The translations under genes and the position numbers were made by a program. A stretch of 64,000 nucleotides of DNA from assembly GCA_032871835.1 (NCBI GenBank), contig CM065297.1:35473598-35537597 (forward strand), in the 5' to 3' direction. Positions 10,370-23,172 of this stretch are shown in pieces. The first letter of the stretch is position 1; every line of letters begins with the position of its first letter. The notes under the pieces were generated by a model. The model was not told the DNA's origin and searched no databases. It worked only from the letters and a program-made list of their open reading frames with translations. This DNA comes from Dipteronia dyeriana. Taxonomy: Eukaryota > Streptophyta > Magnoliopsida > Sapindales > Sapindaceae.

Positions 10370-10613
10370 AATGTGTTAAATGGGTTCGGGTTAAACGGGT
10401 CACAAGGGTCAAATCCGACCCAGTAAGACTCGATTAGATTATTCAACGTGTCACGGGTCAACTTGTTTAACCTGTGTATTTATTCATGTCGTGTCGGGTT
10501 TCAAACGGTTAACCCGTTTAATTAAACGGGTCGTGTCGGGTTAATAGTTAATTCTGTTCGGGTCGTGTCGGGTTGAGGTCAACCCGACCCATGAACCCGA
10601 ATTCCCAGCCCTA
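10370..10613. repeat. hAT subterminal repeats and terminal inverted repeat
   Basis: Multiple direct and inverted copies of 'acgggtc', 'gtcgggtt' and 'cgacccg', ending in 'gaattcccagcccta'. These clustered subterminal motifs are known transposase-binding regions in hAT elements. Confidence 0.75.
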
Positions 10614-11161
10614 GTGTGCGCACCCTTGGCCCTTACCCATGGGCGTGTGCATGCCACAAACCCATAAAAGGCTGCCATGGATAGCCCATGGCTTCCATAG
10701 GGCTGCCGTGTGCAGCCCATGCCACAACAAACGTGGCCGCGTGCTCTTTGCACGGTCCCAAACTTGTTCCGGTTGCTCCTAATTCTTCGAACCTTTGAGT
10801 CTTCGATAATTGAATGTATTACAGAAGAATTTAAATAATAAAATACTGCAGTGTTTTTTATTTCAACAACAAAAATAAAAAAAAACTTAGCAACTACCAA
10901 GAAGGAAATTATGGCGATGATAGACAACCCTTCTTGTTACAATCCAAAAACAAAATACATTGAAATTCTAGGACCAAAATTGAGCAATAACAAACCACAT
11001 ATAAAACATATATATATATATCCATACATTCCAATGTAAATATATATGCGAATACCTAGAGTGTCATCTCTTTCTAAAAATGCATATATACACTAAAAAG
11101 AAAAAGGTCCGCGAACACATACATCAATTAATCAAGGGTACAACCAAGCTCTGATACCAAT
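10614..11161 (-). mobile_element. Leader fragment of family-A Copia element
   Basis: The reverse complement matches the family-A 5' leader at 58374-59040, including the GC-rich GCGCACGCCCAT/GGCAGCCC patch and the AAAAAAACTTAGCAACTACC stretch. The primer site ATTGGTATCAGAGC is at 11148-11161 (minus strand), directly after the LTR end at 11162. The leader is cut at 10613 by the hAT terminus. Confidence 0.8.
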
Positions 11162-13579
11162 TGTAGGGAAAAAACGCACACGCAGCGGAAGCGTGAGAAA
11201 ATTTATAAAATTAGTGTCCGCGTATAAATAAAAAGTTATCCCTTTTAAATAACAAGAACCTTTACCCTAGATTAATTGATGTATATAAAAGTGTCGTACC
11301 TTTTTCTTGTGATGATTAAACAAGCGCCGAATTGATTCCGCAAGATCTTCCAATCCAATCATGAACGTGAATCACCTAGGAGTGTGGGCTTCTTATCTTC
11401 AAATTGTATACCTGAGGATGGAAACAAACAAAATCTATTTCTTTGTTAGTTACAAATATCCTCGAAGAGAAAAATCAAGAACGTCTGGCCACTTGTGAAT
11501 TATCAATCAATTTGATCGAAACTCGTGTGAACCTTGATTCGATGTTGTACATAAATCCCTTTTGATGTAAAGGATACTAGTGTACTATCGAAAACAAAAA
11601 CGTTCTCTTTTTCTCTTTTATCCTTGGCCGAATTCCACACCATATAACTTAGAGTTGATTGAACTTTGTCTAGAGTAAAATACTAAATTTTTATCTCTTA
11701 AAATTCTCTATTGCCAAACAAAATTCTCTCTTAGAAAATACTTATGTTGGCAGAATTTTTCACTCTAAGAACCATTGGGCAGGCCAAAATTCACACGGGT
11801 ATATATATTGGATCACAAATCCTTTCCTAAGAAGGATTTACTTGATTGGCAAGAATCATTTCCTTAGGTGGATTTATTTAGTAGTTAAGAATCGTTTTCT
11901 TAAAGGAATTCTAACCTCTTATATATACACATGAGCTGGCCGAAATTCACAAGAATATATATTAGGATCACAAATCCTTTCTTAAGAAGGATTTACTTGG
12001 TTGTTATGAATCATTTGCTTAGGTGGATTAACTTGCTGGTTAAGAATCCTTTTTCTAAATGAATTCTATCATACACCAAGACTCCTAATCCAACTCAATA
12101 GTGTATTTGTAACCATATTAAAGACTTCCTAATTTGATTAGATAAATAATTCCTTTTATTTATCTACTTATAAAACATAGTGTTTAATATTAATTATGCT
12201 ACCAACAATAGTATAATTTTAGGAGACCATTTCCTACTAGGAAAAAGATTTTGACTTTTAATTACATAATTAATTAATTAATCAAAAAATTAATAATTTC
12301 CATTTAATTAAATAATAAAATAGAAAATAATATAATTAAGCTATTAAAGCCTTGCCGCCCATACCATATATATGGGCCATATATTATTTTTGTTATTTTA
12401 TTAAATCCATTGGACCATATTAAAAATTCCACATGTGAACTAGACATATTCTTACAAAAAGAAACAAGTTCACATGCCTTAATACAATTCTAGATGGACC
12501 CCTAAATTGGTCCGGTAGAATATATCAAGTGATCTATGCAAGTTCGTATGGATTGGGGATCTTGGCGGGCTATCTGAATTTAAGCTCCAATAGACACAAT
12601 CCAATCACAATCAACAAATGATTCACTTAGGTCTGATTTATTTAATTTTAGTTCATTCCACTAAAGAACTAAAATTGAACTCTTAAATAAAGATAGAATA
12701 AGTTGTCGTTACTCATTCATACCCTAGACAACATTATTGGAGAAAGTGTATCCTCGTGAAGAATACCAGCAATCGCCCAGAGCTCATAGATCGCCTATAG
12801 CTCTCCAAGTTACCATATTTACCCATATGACCACATTTTGAACTTGGATATTTTGACTTGTCCAAAAGCCATGTTTCAATAGACACTATTGAAAACTTAA
12901 CGTTAAGATGTAATATCCAATACCTCAAAAAATCCATATGATGGTATTCTACTCTTATTCAATAACTGGAGCCACGATGTCCATATCTATAAATGAAGTC
13001 CTCTATCGATTAACAAATGAATACCACCAAACTATCAAGGATAGACTATGCTATTTAATTGTACTCATTGATAGCTCAAAAGATAACACTAGCAACCTTA
13101 AGTCCATCATTTATCTCAGGATCGAGATAGACTCTCTGATTGTCTTCAAATGAACACCTTTTATCTATTGACAATTCTAGATAAAGTATTTCATTGTTAT
13201 CCAATTCAATGCACCTAGTGCACTAGATTATTTTTCCCAAAGACACCACACTTTGATGATTTTAGACTTATCATAACACATTTGATCCCACTCAAATGCT
13301 AGTAAAAGAATCTAAAACTTTAACAAGATAAAGGCGCCCAACCTTTATCTTAAGTTGTGAATATTATTCCAGACTAACTAATCAATTGTGTCTACCTCAT
13401 ACATATCTAGATGTATGAACAATTCTTCTTTTCTCATATTCTTTTGAACTTATGATTATTTACTTTTGACAATTATAATAATTAAACTATAAATGCTATA
13501 AGATTTGTTAAACTAGCAATCACTTTATATGAAAAGATTGTCAAATACATTATTATACTCTTGCTATCAAGCATAATCC
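11162..13579 (-). repeat. Family-A Copia LTR, copy A
   Basis: About 2.42 kb in minus orientation, with its 3' end CCCTACA at 11162 next to a primer site. Its start (TTGGATTATGCTTG) at ~13579 lacks the first bases of the usual TGTTGGGATTATG. Shared landmarks with the other copies are 'gatggacccctaaattggtccggtagaatat', 'ctagtgtactat' and 'cacctaggagtgtgggc'. A short open frame at 12938-13153 is conserved in copy B at 14985-15200 only because the LTRs are paralogous; I do not regard it as a gene. Confidence 0.82.
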
Positions 13580-15635
13580 AAGCAAAATTGGCTCCGCAAG
13601 AACTTCCAATCCAATCACGAACGTGAATCACCTAGGAGTGTGGGCTCCCTTTCTTAAAATCGTATACCTGATGATGGAAACAAACAAAATCATTTTCTTT
13701 GTTAGTTACAATTATCCTCCAAGAGAAAAATCCAAGAACATCCGATCACTTGTCAATTATCAATCTAATTGATTGAACCTCGCGAGAACCCGATTTGATT
13801 TTGTACACAAAACCCTTTTGATGTAAAGGATACTAGTGTACTATTAGAAACAAAAATGTTTTCTTTTTCTCTTTTCTCCTTGGCTGAATTCTAAACCATA
13901 TATCTATGAGTTGATGGAATTTTGTCTACAGAAAAAACAAAAATTTTCGCCCTCAAAATTCTATCTTTCTAGGCCAAATTCTCTTCTTGAAAATTGGTTA
14001 GCTTGGCCGAAATTCATCTCATAGAAAACCATAGGCTTGCCGAAATTAACATAAATGTATATATATATATATATATATAGGATCATAAATCCTCTCTTAA
14101 GAAGGATTTACTTGGTTGGCAAGAATCCTTTCCAAAGGTGGATTTATGGGTTGGCCAAAAATTCTATAGAATACAATTAGGAGACTTAATCTTTTCCGAA
14201 GAAGGATTTACTTGTTAGTTAAGAATCCTTTCCTTAGGTGGATTTACTTGGTGGTTAAGAATTCTTTTAAAAAAAGAATTATATCCTACACCAAGACTCG
14301 TAATCCAACTCAATAGTGTATTTGTAACCATATTAAAGACTTCCTAATTTGATTAGATAAATAATTCCTTTATTTATCAACTTATCAAATATAGTCTTTA
14401 ATATTAATTATACTACCAACAATAGTATAATTTTAGGAGACCATCACCAACAAGGAAAAAGATTTTGACAAAAGTCCACAAGTGAACTAGACCCAATTTT
14501 ACAAAAAGAAACTAGTCCACATGCCTCAATACAATCCTAGATGGACCCCTAAATTGGTCCGGTAGAATATATCAAGTGATCCATGCAAGTTCGTGTGGAT
14601 TAGGAATCTTGGCGGGCTATCTAGGTTAAAGCTCCAATACACACAACCCAATCACAGTCAACAAATGATTCACTTAGGTCCGATCTATTTAATTTTAGTT
14701 CATTCCACTAAAGAACTGAAATTGAACTCTTAAATAAAGATAAAATAAGTTGGTGTTACTCATTCATACCCTAGACAACCTTATTGGAGAAAGTGTATCC
14801 TTGTGAAGAATATCAGTAATCGTCAAGAGCTCATAGACTGCCTATAGTTCTCCAAGTTACCATATTTACTTATATGACCAGATTTTGAACTTGGATATTT
14901 TGACTTGTCCAGAAGCCATGTTTCAATAAACACTATTGAAAACTTAACGTTAAGATTTAATATCCAATACCTCAAAACATCCATATGATGGTATTCTACT
15001 CTTATTCAATAAATGGAGCCACGATGTCCATATCTATAAATAAAGTCCTCTATCGATTAACAAATGAATACCAACAAACTATCGAGGATAGACTATGCTA
15101 TATAATTGTACTTATTGATAGCTCAGATGATAACACTTGCAACCATAAGTCCATCATTTACCTCAGGATTGAGATAGACTCCCCAATTGTCTTCAAGTGA
15201 ACACTTTAATCCATTGACGGTTCTAGATAAAGTATTTCGTTGTGATCCTATTCAATGAACCCAGTGCACTAGATTCTTTTGCCCAAAAACACCACACTTT
15301 GATGATTTTGGACTCATCATAACACATTTGATCTCACTCAAATGCTAGCAAAAGAATAAAACACTTTAACAAGATAAAGGTGCCCAACCTTTTATCTTAA
15401 GTTGTGAATATTACTCAAGACTAACTAAAGAATTATGCCTACCTCATACATATCTATATTTATGAACAATTCTTCTTTTCTCATTGTCATTTGACCTTAA
15501 GATTATTTACTTTTGACAACTATAATAATTAAACTATAAATGCTATAAGATTTGTTAAACTAGAAATCACTTTATTAATATGAAAAGATTGTCAAATACA
15601 ATATTACACTTTTGCTATCGATCATAATCCCAACA
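13580..15635 (-). repeat. Family-A Copia LTR, copy B (end-truncated)
   Basis: About 2.06 kb, joined directly head to tail with copy A. The intact minus-strand start is TGTTGGGATTATGATCG at 15635. Relative to copy A it lacks about the last 160 bp (the CCCTACA side). A (TA)n run lies at ~14058-14080. Confidence 0.82.
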
Positions 15636-17960
15636 AAAAGATCATGGCTCTCTTGGATCTAAAATCCCCCACGTCACTTAAACAGGTTCAAGTCTTCACC
15701 GGGCAGATAGCAGCTCTCAACATGTTCATTCCTCGGTCTATCGATAAATGTCTCAATTTCTTCAAAGCTATCAAGCAGGGAAGGAACATGAAATGGTACA
15801 AGATCGAGCAAGCTTTTCAAGCCTTGAAGAAGTATCTATCAAGCCCTCCGTTACTAGTCAAGCCAACTACTAGAGAGGAGTTGCAAATCTATTTGGCCGT
15901 TTTGAAAACTACAGTGAGTGGGGACTTGGTCAAGGAATATGGAGATAGGGTCCAGCGGCCAATCTAATATGTGAGTCACGCCCTAACCAAGCCAAAAAAA
16001 ATTATACCCTTCTGAAGAAGCTCACCTATCCCTGGTGACCTCGACAAAGAAGCTCTGTCCCTACTTTCAAGCTCACTATATATTAGTATTAACGGACCAA
16101 CTTCTTCGCTAATTGTTGCAAATCCCAGATGTGTCTGGAAGACTAGTTTCGTGGGCCCTGGAGCTCACCCATTTGATTTAAGGTATAAACCCAAGACCAT
16201 AATGAAAGCCTAGGCTTTAGTGGACGTTGTGGTAGAGTTCTCAGCACCCCTAGGGAAAGAAACCTCCACAGTTGCAAATATAGCTTCTAAGAAGATTCGA
16301 GAGTTTGGTTATTGGCCGAAAGACAACAAGTCTTAGATCCTCTACACAGATGGAGCATCCGGATAAGCCGGATGAGGAGCTGGCATAGTGCTAATAGACA
16401 TAGAGGGAGCTGAATGTTACCACTATTTCAGATTCTAGTTTAAGGCCACCAACAATGAGGTAGAGTATGAAGCCTCCCTAGCAGGGTTGAAGGCAGCCTT
16501 CCAGCTCAGGGTCGATTACCTGCAGGTCAAGAGTAACTCATTACTCATAGTCAATCAAGTTTTTGGGGCTATCAAGTAAAAGAAGATAACATGATCACCT
16601 ACTTGAAGCTGGTTAAACTGTTTAAGAATAAATTTAAGGGATTCAAGATCGAGTAGGTACCCCGGTAATAGAATCATCGAGCAGATGTCCTTGCTAAGAT
16701 AGCTGCGAATGATGGCCATGCCTTACCTTAGAGAGTTCCCATCCAAGTGATCACCCAACCAAGCACAGCAACGGGCAATAAGATTTGTACCATGGATCGT
16801 CAACTAGGCTGGATGGATCCAATAATGGTTTATCTCCGGGAAGGAAAGCTTCCTGAAGAGCCCGTCCAAGCTAGAAGAATTAAGAGGCTCTCGGTCTGAT
16901 ATTACCTGGTAGATTGATGCCTCTACAAAAGAGGCAAGTCCCTTCCCCTGCTTCAAAGTTTGCATCTTGGTGATGCCAAATAGGCATTAAGAGAGGTTCA
17001 CTATAGGGAATGCGGGAACCACGTTGGTGGGGAAGCTCTGGCATATCAGGTACTCTACATGGGGTATAAATGGCCAACTATCCATCAAGATGCAAAGAAC
17101 TTTGTACAATCCTGTGAACCATGCCAGAAGACCTCCAACTTGAACCACCTCAAACCGGAGCATCTGTCATCTCTCAGCTCGCCTTACCCCTTTGCTATGT
17201 GGGGAGTCGACCTGATCAGACCACTGTCTACCGCTCCTGGACAAGCTAACTATGTTATTGTGGCGATCGACTATGTTACAAAATGGGTCGAAGCCAGACT
17301 GCTCTCCTAGATATCTGAAGAGAACAAAACAAGATTCATTAAAAACAATATAGTTTGCATGTTCAAGACCCATCTTATCATTTTAGCTAACCTCGGCAAG
17401 CAGTTTGATAACAACCGATTCAAGAAATTTTACAAAGGCTTGGGAATCGACCTTAGATTCGCCTCAGTATCCCACCCTCAGACTAATGGGCTGGTGAAAT
17501 CCACCAATAAAACTATCAAGAAGCTGTTGAAAAAAAAGTTACATCAGAGAAAGGGTAGATGGGCCGAGAAGCTTCCCGAGTTCCTCTAGGCTTACCGTAC
17601 TATAAGGAGAACAACCACCAGAGAAAGGCCCTATTCTTTAACCTTCGGGTTTGAAGCAGTTCTTTCCATCTAGCATAAACTAACCTTTTTCAGAGTTCAA
17701 CATTTTGAACATGGAAGTAATAAGGATAAGGTCCGAGCTAGCCTAGATCTCTTGGAAGATAAACAAGATCGGGTAGCTGAGAAAGTAGCGATTTGCCAGA
17801 GTAAAATAGCTAGGTACTTTAACAGGAGATTTAAAGCACAAAACTTTAAGGAAGGGGACCTAGTTCTTATGAAAGTTACCTTGAATACTAGGAAGAGGTC
17901 GGACGGGGTTCTTAGGAATGTGACCTTGAATACCTTGAATACCTTGAATACCTAGTTCTT
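15636..17960 (+). pseudogene. pol: Tat pol remnant (RT/RNase H/aRNase H/integrase)
   Basis: Residues from ~15644 encode the RT-RNase H connection (SLKQVQVFTGQIAALNMFIP, LKKYLSSPPLL). Near 16345 there is LYTDGASG, and near 16440 ATNNEVEYEA, which mark the second RNase H of Tat elements. The integrase zinc region is VHYRECGNHVGGEALAY plus CEPCQK near 16995-17130, with H, H, C, C kept. The core shows WGVDLIRPLS near 17200, but the second aspartate motif reads ILANLGKQFDNNRF (normally SDNG) and the last catalytic Glu is Lys in TNGLVKSTNKTI near 17490. Numerous in-frame TAG stops and frameshifts make it non-functional. A short triple 'accttgaat' repeat lies at ~17921-17953. Confidence 0.82.
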
Positions 17961-18179
17961 AGGAAACTTTAAGGAAGCACAAAACTTTAAGGAAGTATTA
18001 CCCTTAAATAGGGGACTCATGAGCAGACTACCTCCATTTAGGTTTTAATATAATCTCCAACAACATTGTACTTCATTCTTTATCAATAAATTATGTGTTC
18101 TCCATCTTCGATTATATTTTAAACTAATTTCTTCATATCCAATTACGGTCTACACGAGCGAGTTCAACATAACCACCTC

Positions 18180-18560
18180 ATGACTAGGGATTAGCCGTGG
18201 AAGCCCCTCGCTATCATTGATGCCCCGGTCGGGTACCACCCCCCGCTAAGAAGGATCTGAGTGTAAGAGCATAGTTGCTATCCAGATCTTGAGACTGGGG
18301 ATTAGCCTGGGAAGCCCCCTCGCTATCCTTGAAGCCTTGGTCGGGCTACCACCCCCAAGAAGGGTCTGAGTGTAAGAGCATAGTTGCCACTCAGATTAAG
18401 AGACAAGGAAATAGCTAAATAGCCCTCCTGATGCCTTGTTCGGGCTATCACCCCTAAGAAGGGTCTCAGTGTAAGAGCATAGTTGTCGTCCAGATCGCGA
18501 GACCAGGAAATAGCTAGATAGTCCTCTTGATGCCTAGATCGGGATATAACCCCCCAAAGG
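18180..18560 (+). repeat. Tat 3'-UTR tandem repeat, ~100 bp unit
   Basis: Four units marked by 'gatgcc' near 18220, 18330, 18430 and 18529. They share 'gaagggtctgagtgtaagag' and 'catagttgc'. It is the inverted counterpart of 1-560 and lies about 220 bp downstream of the integrase remnant. Confidence 0.8.
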
Positions 18561-19106
18561 GATACGAGATTAGAAAGCTCCCCTACTTAAACTCCAATAT
18601 TCTAGTTATTACTGGTTACTAATCTTCCATGTGTATATGGTTGCTTGTTGAGACAAGTGCAAACTAGCCTATAATCACATAAGGGGACTATTCACTAAAG
18701 TCATGGAGCTACAAGCTTCTTCTTAGAACTGAGAGCTTGAGCTAGCCGTCTACTTTCACATTTAAACAAAATTTTATATCTCGTTATCTTTGTCAAGATT
18801 CAAGTTAGTCAAGTAAATTCAGAGGTCGCATCTTGGTCGAGATCAGGAATGAAGCAAGAGGATGTCGGCCAAGTCAAAATTCATTGAAGAAAACATTAAT
18901 GAAATCTAAAGCCAGTTTTTGTTAATGAAATGGGAACCTATCCCCTGGAAAGGCTACAGTTATCAAGCAGGGATCCCAACCCCCAGTTCCGGGCTACTCA
19001 AGCTGAATGATTGAAGATGAAAAAACTAATTAAACATGGCATGAATAAAGTGAGGTGACTACCCCCCTTTCCGGGCAGAAAAAACAAGTTATGAATAAAC
19101 AAGTTG
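18561..19106 (+). other. Tat 3' untranslated spacer
   Basis: No open frame or recognised motif. It contains CCCCCAGTTCCGGGC-type C/G-rich spots but nothing assignable. Confidence 0.4.
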
Positions 19107-20298
19107 GCGATTCTTGGTATTCTTTACGAACTTGTATGGATCACTTGATATATTCTACCGGACCAATTTAGGGGTCCATCTACAATTGTATTGAGGTATG
19201 TGGACTTGTTTCTTTTTGTAAGAATGGATCTAGTTCACATATGGACTTTTTATAAAGGTCAAATGGATTTAATAAAATACGAAAAATAATATATGGCCCA
19301 TATATATGTGTTGGGCGGCAAGGCTATTTAGAATAGCTTAATTATATTATATTATTTTATTATTTAATTAAATAGAAATTAATTAATTTGGTGATTAATT
19401 AATTATTTAATTAAAAGTCAAAATCTTTTTCTATTAGGAGATGGTCTCTTAATATTATACTATTGTTTGTAGTATAATTAATATTAAAGACTATATTTGA
19501 TAAGTAGGTAAATAAAAGGAATTATTTATCTAATCAAATTAGAAAGTCTTTAATATAGTTACAAATACACTATTGAGTTGGATTAGGAGTCTTGGTGAAG
19601 GATAGAATTCATTTTAGAAAAGGATTCTTAACCACCAAGTAAATCTAGCTAAGGAAAGGATTCATAACCACCAAATAAATCCTTCTTAGAAGAGGATTTG
19701 GTCTCCTATATATACTACTTATAAATTTCAACTAGGCCTTAGTTTTTGGTGTGATAAGTTGTTTTTTATTTGTTTTTTTTATTGTTAAAATAAAAAAAAC
19801 TTCTTGCAACTCATTTTGTGAAGAATTCGGCCAAGCATAGAGAAAATAGAGAATGTTTTTGTTTTCGATAGTACACTAGTATCCATTGCATCAAAAGGGT
19901 TTTGTGTACAATATCGAATCAAAGTTCACACGAGTTTCAATAAAATTGATTGATAATTCAAAAGTGACCGGACGTTCTTGGTTTTTCTCTTGGAGGATTA
20001 TTGTGACTAACAAAGAAGAAGATTTTGTTTGTTTTCATCCTCAGACATACAATTTAAAGAAAGGGAGCCCACACTCCTAGGTGATTCACGTTCATGATGG
20101 GATTGGAAGATCTTGCAGATAAAATTTGATGCTAGTTCAATCGTTACAAAAAAAAAGGTACGATACTTTTTATGTACATCAATTAATCTATGGTTAAGGT
20201 TCTTGTTATTAAAAGGGAATATTTTTTTTATTCACAAACCCTAGTTTTATTAAATTGTCTCAATTTTTCGTTGCGTTTTGAATCGTTTTTTTCCTACA
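19107..20298 (+). repeat. Family-A Copia LTR, copy C (5'-truncated)
   Basis: Plus orientation, matching 57110-58373: 'cacttgatatattctac', 'ggaccaatttaggggtccat', 'cacactcctaggtgattcac', ending TTTCCTACA at 20298. Roughly the first half of the LTR is missing. It interrupts the 3' region of the Tat element. Confidence 0.8.
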
Positions 20299-20625
20299 AG
20301 TGCTCATTTTGTTTGGCCATCTTTGCTACCTCTTCCATAGGAGGATCCCCGATTGCCTGTTGTTCAACTGGGTCCTCCTCCAAGACCTCATTAACCACCA
20401 CTATAACCTCAGGTAGGATAGCCTGATCGAGAAGGGTGGTCATTGACTCTGTCATGCTCTCTCTCACCTAGGCTCTTCCCTTGAAGACACTATAGAGGGG
20501 TCTCAAGCTTTTGAATGGTCTCCTTCATGCTCCAAGAGCTGAACCCTCATTGAGGGTTCTCTGGGACCTAATGTTGGGAAGACGGGATGAGGAGAAGGAG
20601 GAGGAGGAAGGTCTGACATGGCTGG

Positions 20626-22600
20626 CTACCTTCCAGCTCCAGCCATATTAGAAGGACTCAAATCATCATCTTCGGGATGAGACATCTCTGTAACCTTGGC
20701 CATTATTTCCTCCCTATCGCGGTCGGCAATTATGGGTAGGTTAAAGGGCAGAGGTAGAGCTTCATCAACCTGGATGGAGGTATAGAAATACTCGTTGCTG
20801 AAGGAAACTCCCAACTCCGCTTGCAGTTTGGCTACCTGAGCGTGTAGGTTTTGATTCTTGATGTCTAGTGTTTCTGCTTTTGCCTTCCAGAAGTCCCTCT
20901 GCTTAATCCGTTGCTCAAACCGAAGGGTTTCTAAGTCAAGGGACCTCTTCGTCCTATCATGATCACAGCGAAACTTGGCTAGCTTTGCCTCCATCCCCCT
21001 TTGACTAGAGGCCATCTGTTGTACTAAGTCTTGAGCCTGCCAATAACTTCATGGCCCGCTCAGCTTCAGCCTTAGCTTTGGTTGCCCTATCACAGAGAAA
21101 ATCCACCTGGGGGCCTATGGCCACTTTGAATTTGAAGGCCTGTAAAAGAGTTCAAATTAGAAAGTGATGAACCAAACCATTGCAGGAGACGATAAAAGAC
21201 GTTGATTACCTCCGTTTAGGGGACAAATCCCTTAGTGATCTGAATATCTACGAACATTAAGCAATCATAGAACGACTACCCCAGAGGTACGAAGCAACGA
21301 ATTTCCCTAAGACTTCGTATAAAGAGGCAGAGCCAGACTGATTTTTTAGGTGACAAGGGGAAACCCCTTCAACACCAGCCTTGGGGTCTTTTGAAGCTCG
21401 GGGGACTGAGAATGTAGATGGAGAGATAGAAGTGTCTGGCAAGTTCAAAGATATTGTGACATGAACAGAAGCGGGAGTAAGGACATCTAAAGCAGGAGCT
21501 GTCATTGCAACGTCAGCGGCTTGAGAAACAGAAGCCCCTTTACCCCGTACAATGGTAGCCCGATATGTGAGGAACAACATCTTGGACCTTTGCTGGGAGG
21601 AGGATGAAGCAATAGCAGATAAAGCCCTAGTTGGAATAGTTAACCCCTCTTTCTCCAAGGAAGCCAGAGGGATTTTGTGATTAGATTTGGCAAAGGAGGA
21701 GGAGTGCGAGCTTGTTGGGCTTCGCGGGAAGCTGGGGCAACAACAAAAACTATTAAAAAAAACTTTAAAACGAGCTAACTAACGGAATAAAGCATAATGA
21801 CTTGATGTTACTTAAGAGGAGTAGCATCAAAATTCCACAGGTATCGATTCACCCTACAAGAATCGAAGGAATCAGTAGTCAGGAACTTCAGGTTCAGATA
21901 GTTCCTGGCAAGGATAACCCCTAAAAGGATTTCAGATTCAGCGGGCAAGGAGTCCCGATCCTAGAATGGTTTGTCATTGAAAGCCGTGGGAACCTCATAC
22001 TCTCTCCTGTCGATAAATATCGAGCCACCATAACCATCTCCTGCCAGAATAAACTCCTTCTTCTAGGCTAGGTCCTTCCTTGAAGGGCCAGGGATGATGA
22101 AGTTGAGCTTAATCTTCGCTTTTGCATAGAACTGACCTCGGGGAACTCCAGCCAGGTTCCCAAATTGAAAAAGGTAAGCCAGCTCCTCAGCTCTGGGCTC
22201 CCTGGTGACCTTGCTTAGCTCGCATTGTTCCCTCTACAGCATGAGAAAGCTGATCAGATGTCTCTAAAAACAGGGCGTCAGCTGGAAGTGAACTAGTTGT
22301 AGGGCGCTGAGAGCCCATCGAAGGGTAGGTTAGAGAGGAAGACTGACCCCATTTTCAAAAGCTGCCACATAGATCGAAAGCATGCCTTAGGTTGGATTAA
22401 AGAGGTCATAATTTCTGTAGGGAACGGTGAAGGAGACGCTGTCAGAAATACTGCACTAGGACCTCAGGTGGCTGATTGATTTTGGATCAACAGTCGAATC
22501 TGGGATAACCCTAAAATCATAAGGAGGAAGCCTCTCTATAGGAGGATCAACGACCGTAACATGACCCATCCCAGCAGCAGTATCCCTGGATTTTCCATCC
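20626..22600 (-). pseudogene. Antisense additional ORF of Tat element
   Basis: The minus strand gives one long protein-like reading from ~22600 to 20626, broken by in-frame stops, mostly TAG. N-terminal half: VDPPIERLPPYDFRVIPDS, IYVAAFENGVSLPL, ELSKVTREPRAEELAYLFQF and FIIPGPSRKDLA. This fits the 'putative gypsy-type transposon' domain family (Pfam PF04195) as I remember it. C-terminal half: an acidic/alanine-rich linker (21257-21658), then a coiled coil (20626-21015; AKLAKFRCDHDRTKRSLDLE). At least seven stops lie in the N-terminal half, several where Trp or Gln would fit. It sits between pol and the 3' LTR on the opposite strand, the known position of Tat additional ORFs. Its function is unknown. 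Confidence 0.7.
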
Positions 22601-22859
22601 GAAACTTCATCGACTAAGTTTAGTGGGTTGTCAGGTTGATTAGAGAAGACGGAGCCTATCGAAACATTCCTAGCAGAGCGGTGGCACTAATGAAGCTGGG
22701 AAGCATCCTAGTCGCTGGAGTTTTCTCACACACGTTTCCTAGGAACAGAGTTGGGGGAACTAGTGTCCTCTACCGTAGCCTCAATACTGTTAGCGAATTA
22801 CAACATTATCAGATGTAGGGCTTGAAGAACAAAGAAAACAATGAAAATCTTTTCAAAGT

Positions 22860-23010
22860 TAGCGAAAGAGAGGGATTTTTAAAATTTTGAAGTTTGAAAG
22901 AAAGCGTGAGGTAGGTGGTGAAGCGGTTGGGTATAAATAGAAGCGAAGGGGGTAGTGACGTCAATGCAATCTTCAATAGGATCACCTCGAAACGTGGGGA
23001 TAGTCGTAAC
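22860..23010 (-). promoter_or_regulatory. Possible promoter of antisense Tat ORF
   Basis: Upstream of the antisense ORF there is a perfect palindromic bZIP-type box TGACGTCA at 22956-22963. An A/T box lies at 22932-22939, reading TATAAATA on plus and TATTTATA on minus. Spacing would suit minus-strand initiation near 22900, but TATAAATA is the better TATA on the plus strand, so direction is uncertain. Confidence 0.35.
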
Positions 23011-23172
23011 ATAGCTGGATTATTTTAAAAGATGTACCGGTTTGCGCATGCCACGTCACTCAAGCATTAAATGTAAGGATTTTGTCGAGATACTAATAAC
23101 GACATGGGAGGAAAAAATTCCCAATTAAAATAGGAAATTTAACTCCAACCCAAACTCAATCACTAGTGTTCA

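Larger units (their letters stand above)
9558..10613 (+). mobile_element. 3' end of a hAT DNA transposon
   Basis: It comprises the transposase C-terminal dimerisation region, a short 3' UTR, and a subterminal region dense in ACGGGTCGTGTCGGGTT-type repeats. It ends in the inverted terminal sequence CCCAGCCCTA at 10604-10613, a typical plant hAT end (CAGGGCTGGG when inverted). The left part is missing because the Tat LTR ends at 9557. The right edge sits within a GC-rich part of the family-A Copia leader, so hAT inserted into Copia and Tat later inserted into hAT. Confidence 0.82.

Noticed and set aside
12938..15200. Two similar 71-residue frames (12938-13153 and 14985-15200) that look like a duplicated gene.
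   Set aside because: They sit at the same place in two paralogous Copia LTR copies and are absent or broken in the others, so the similarity is LTR homology rather than coding conservation.
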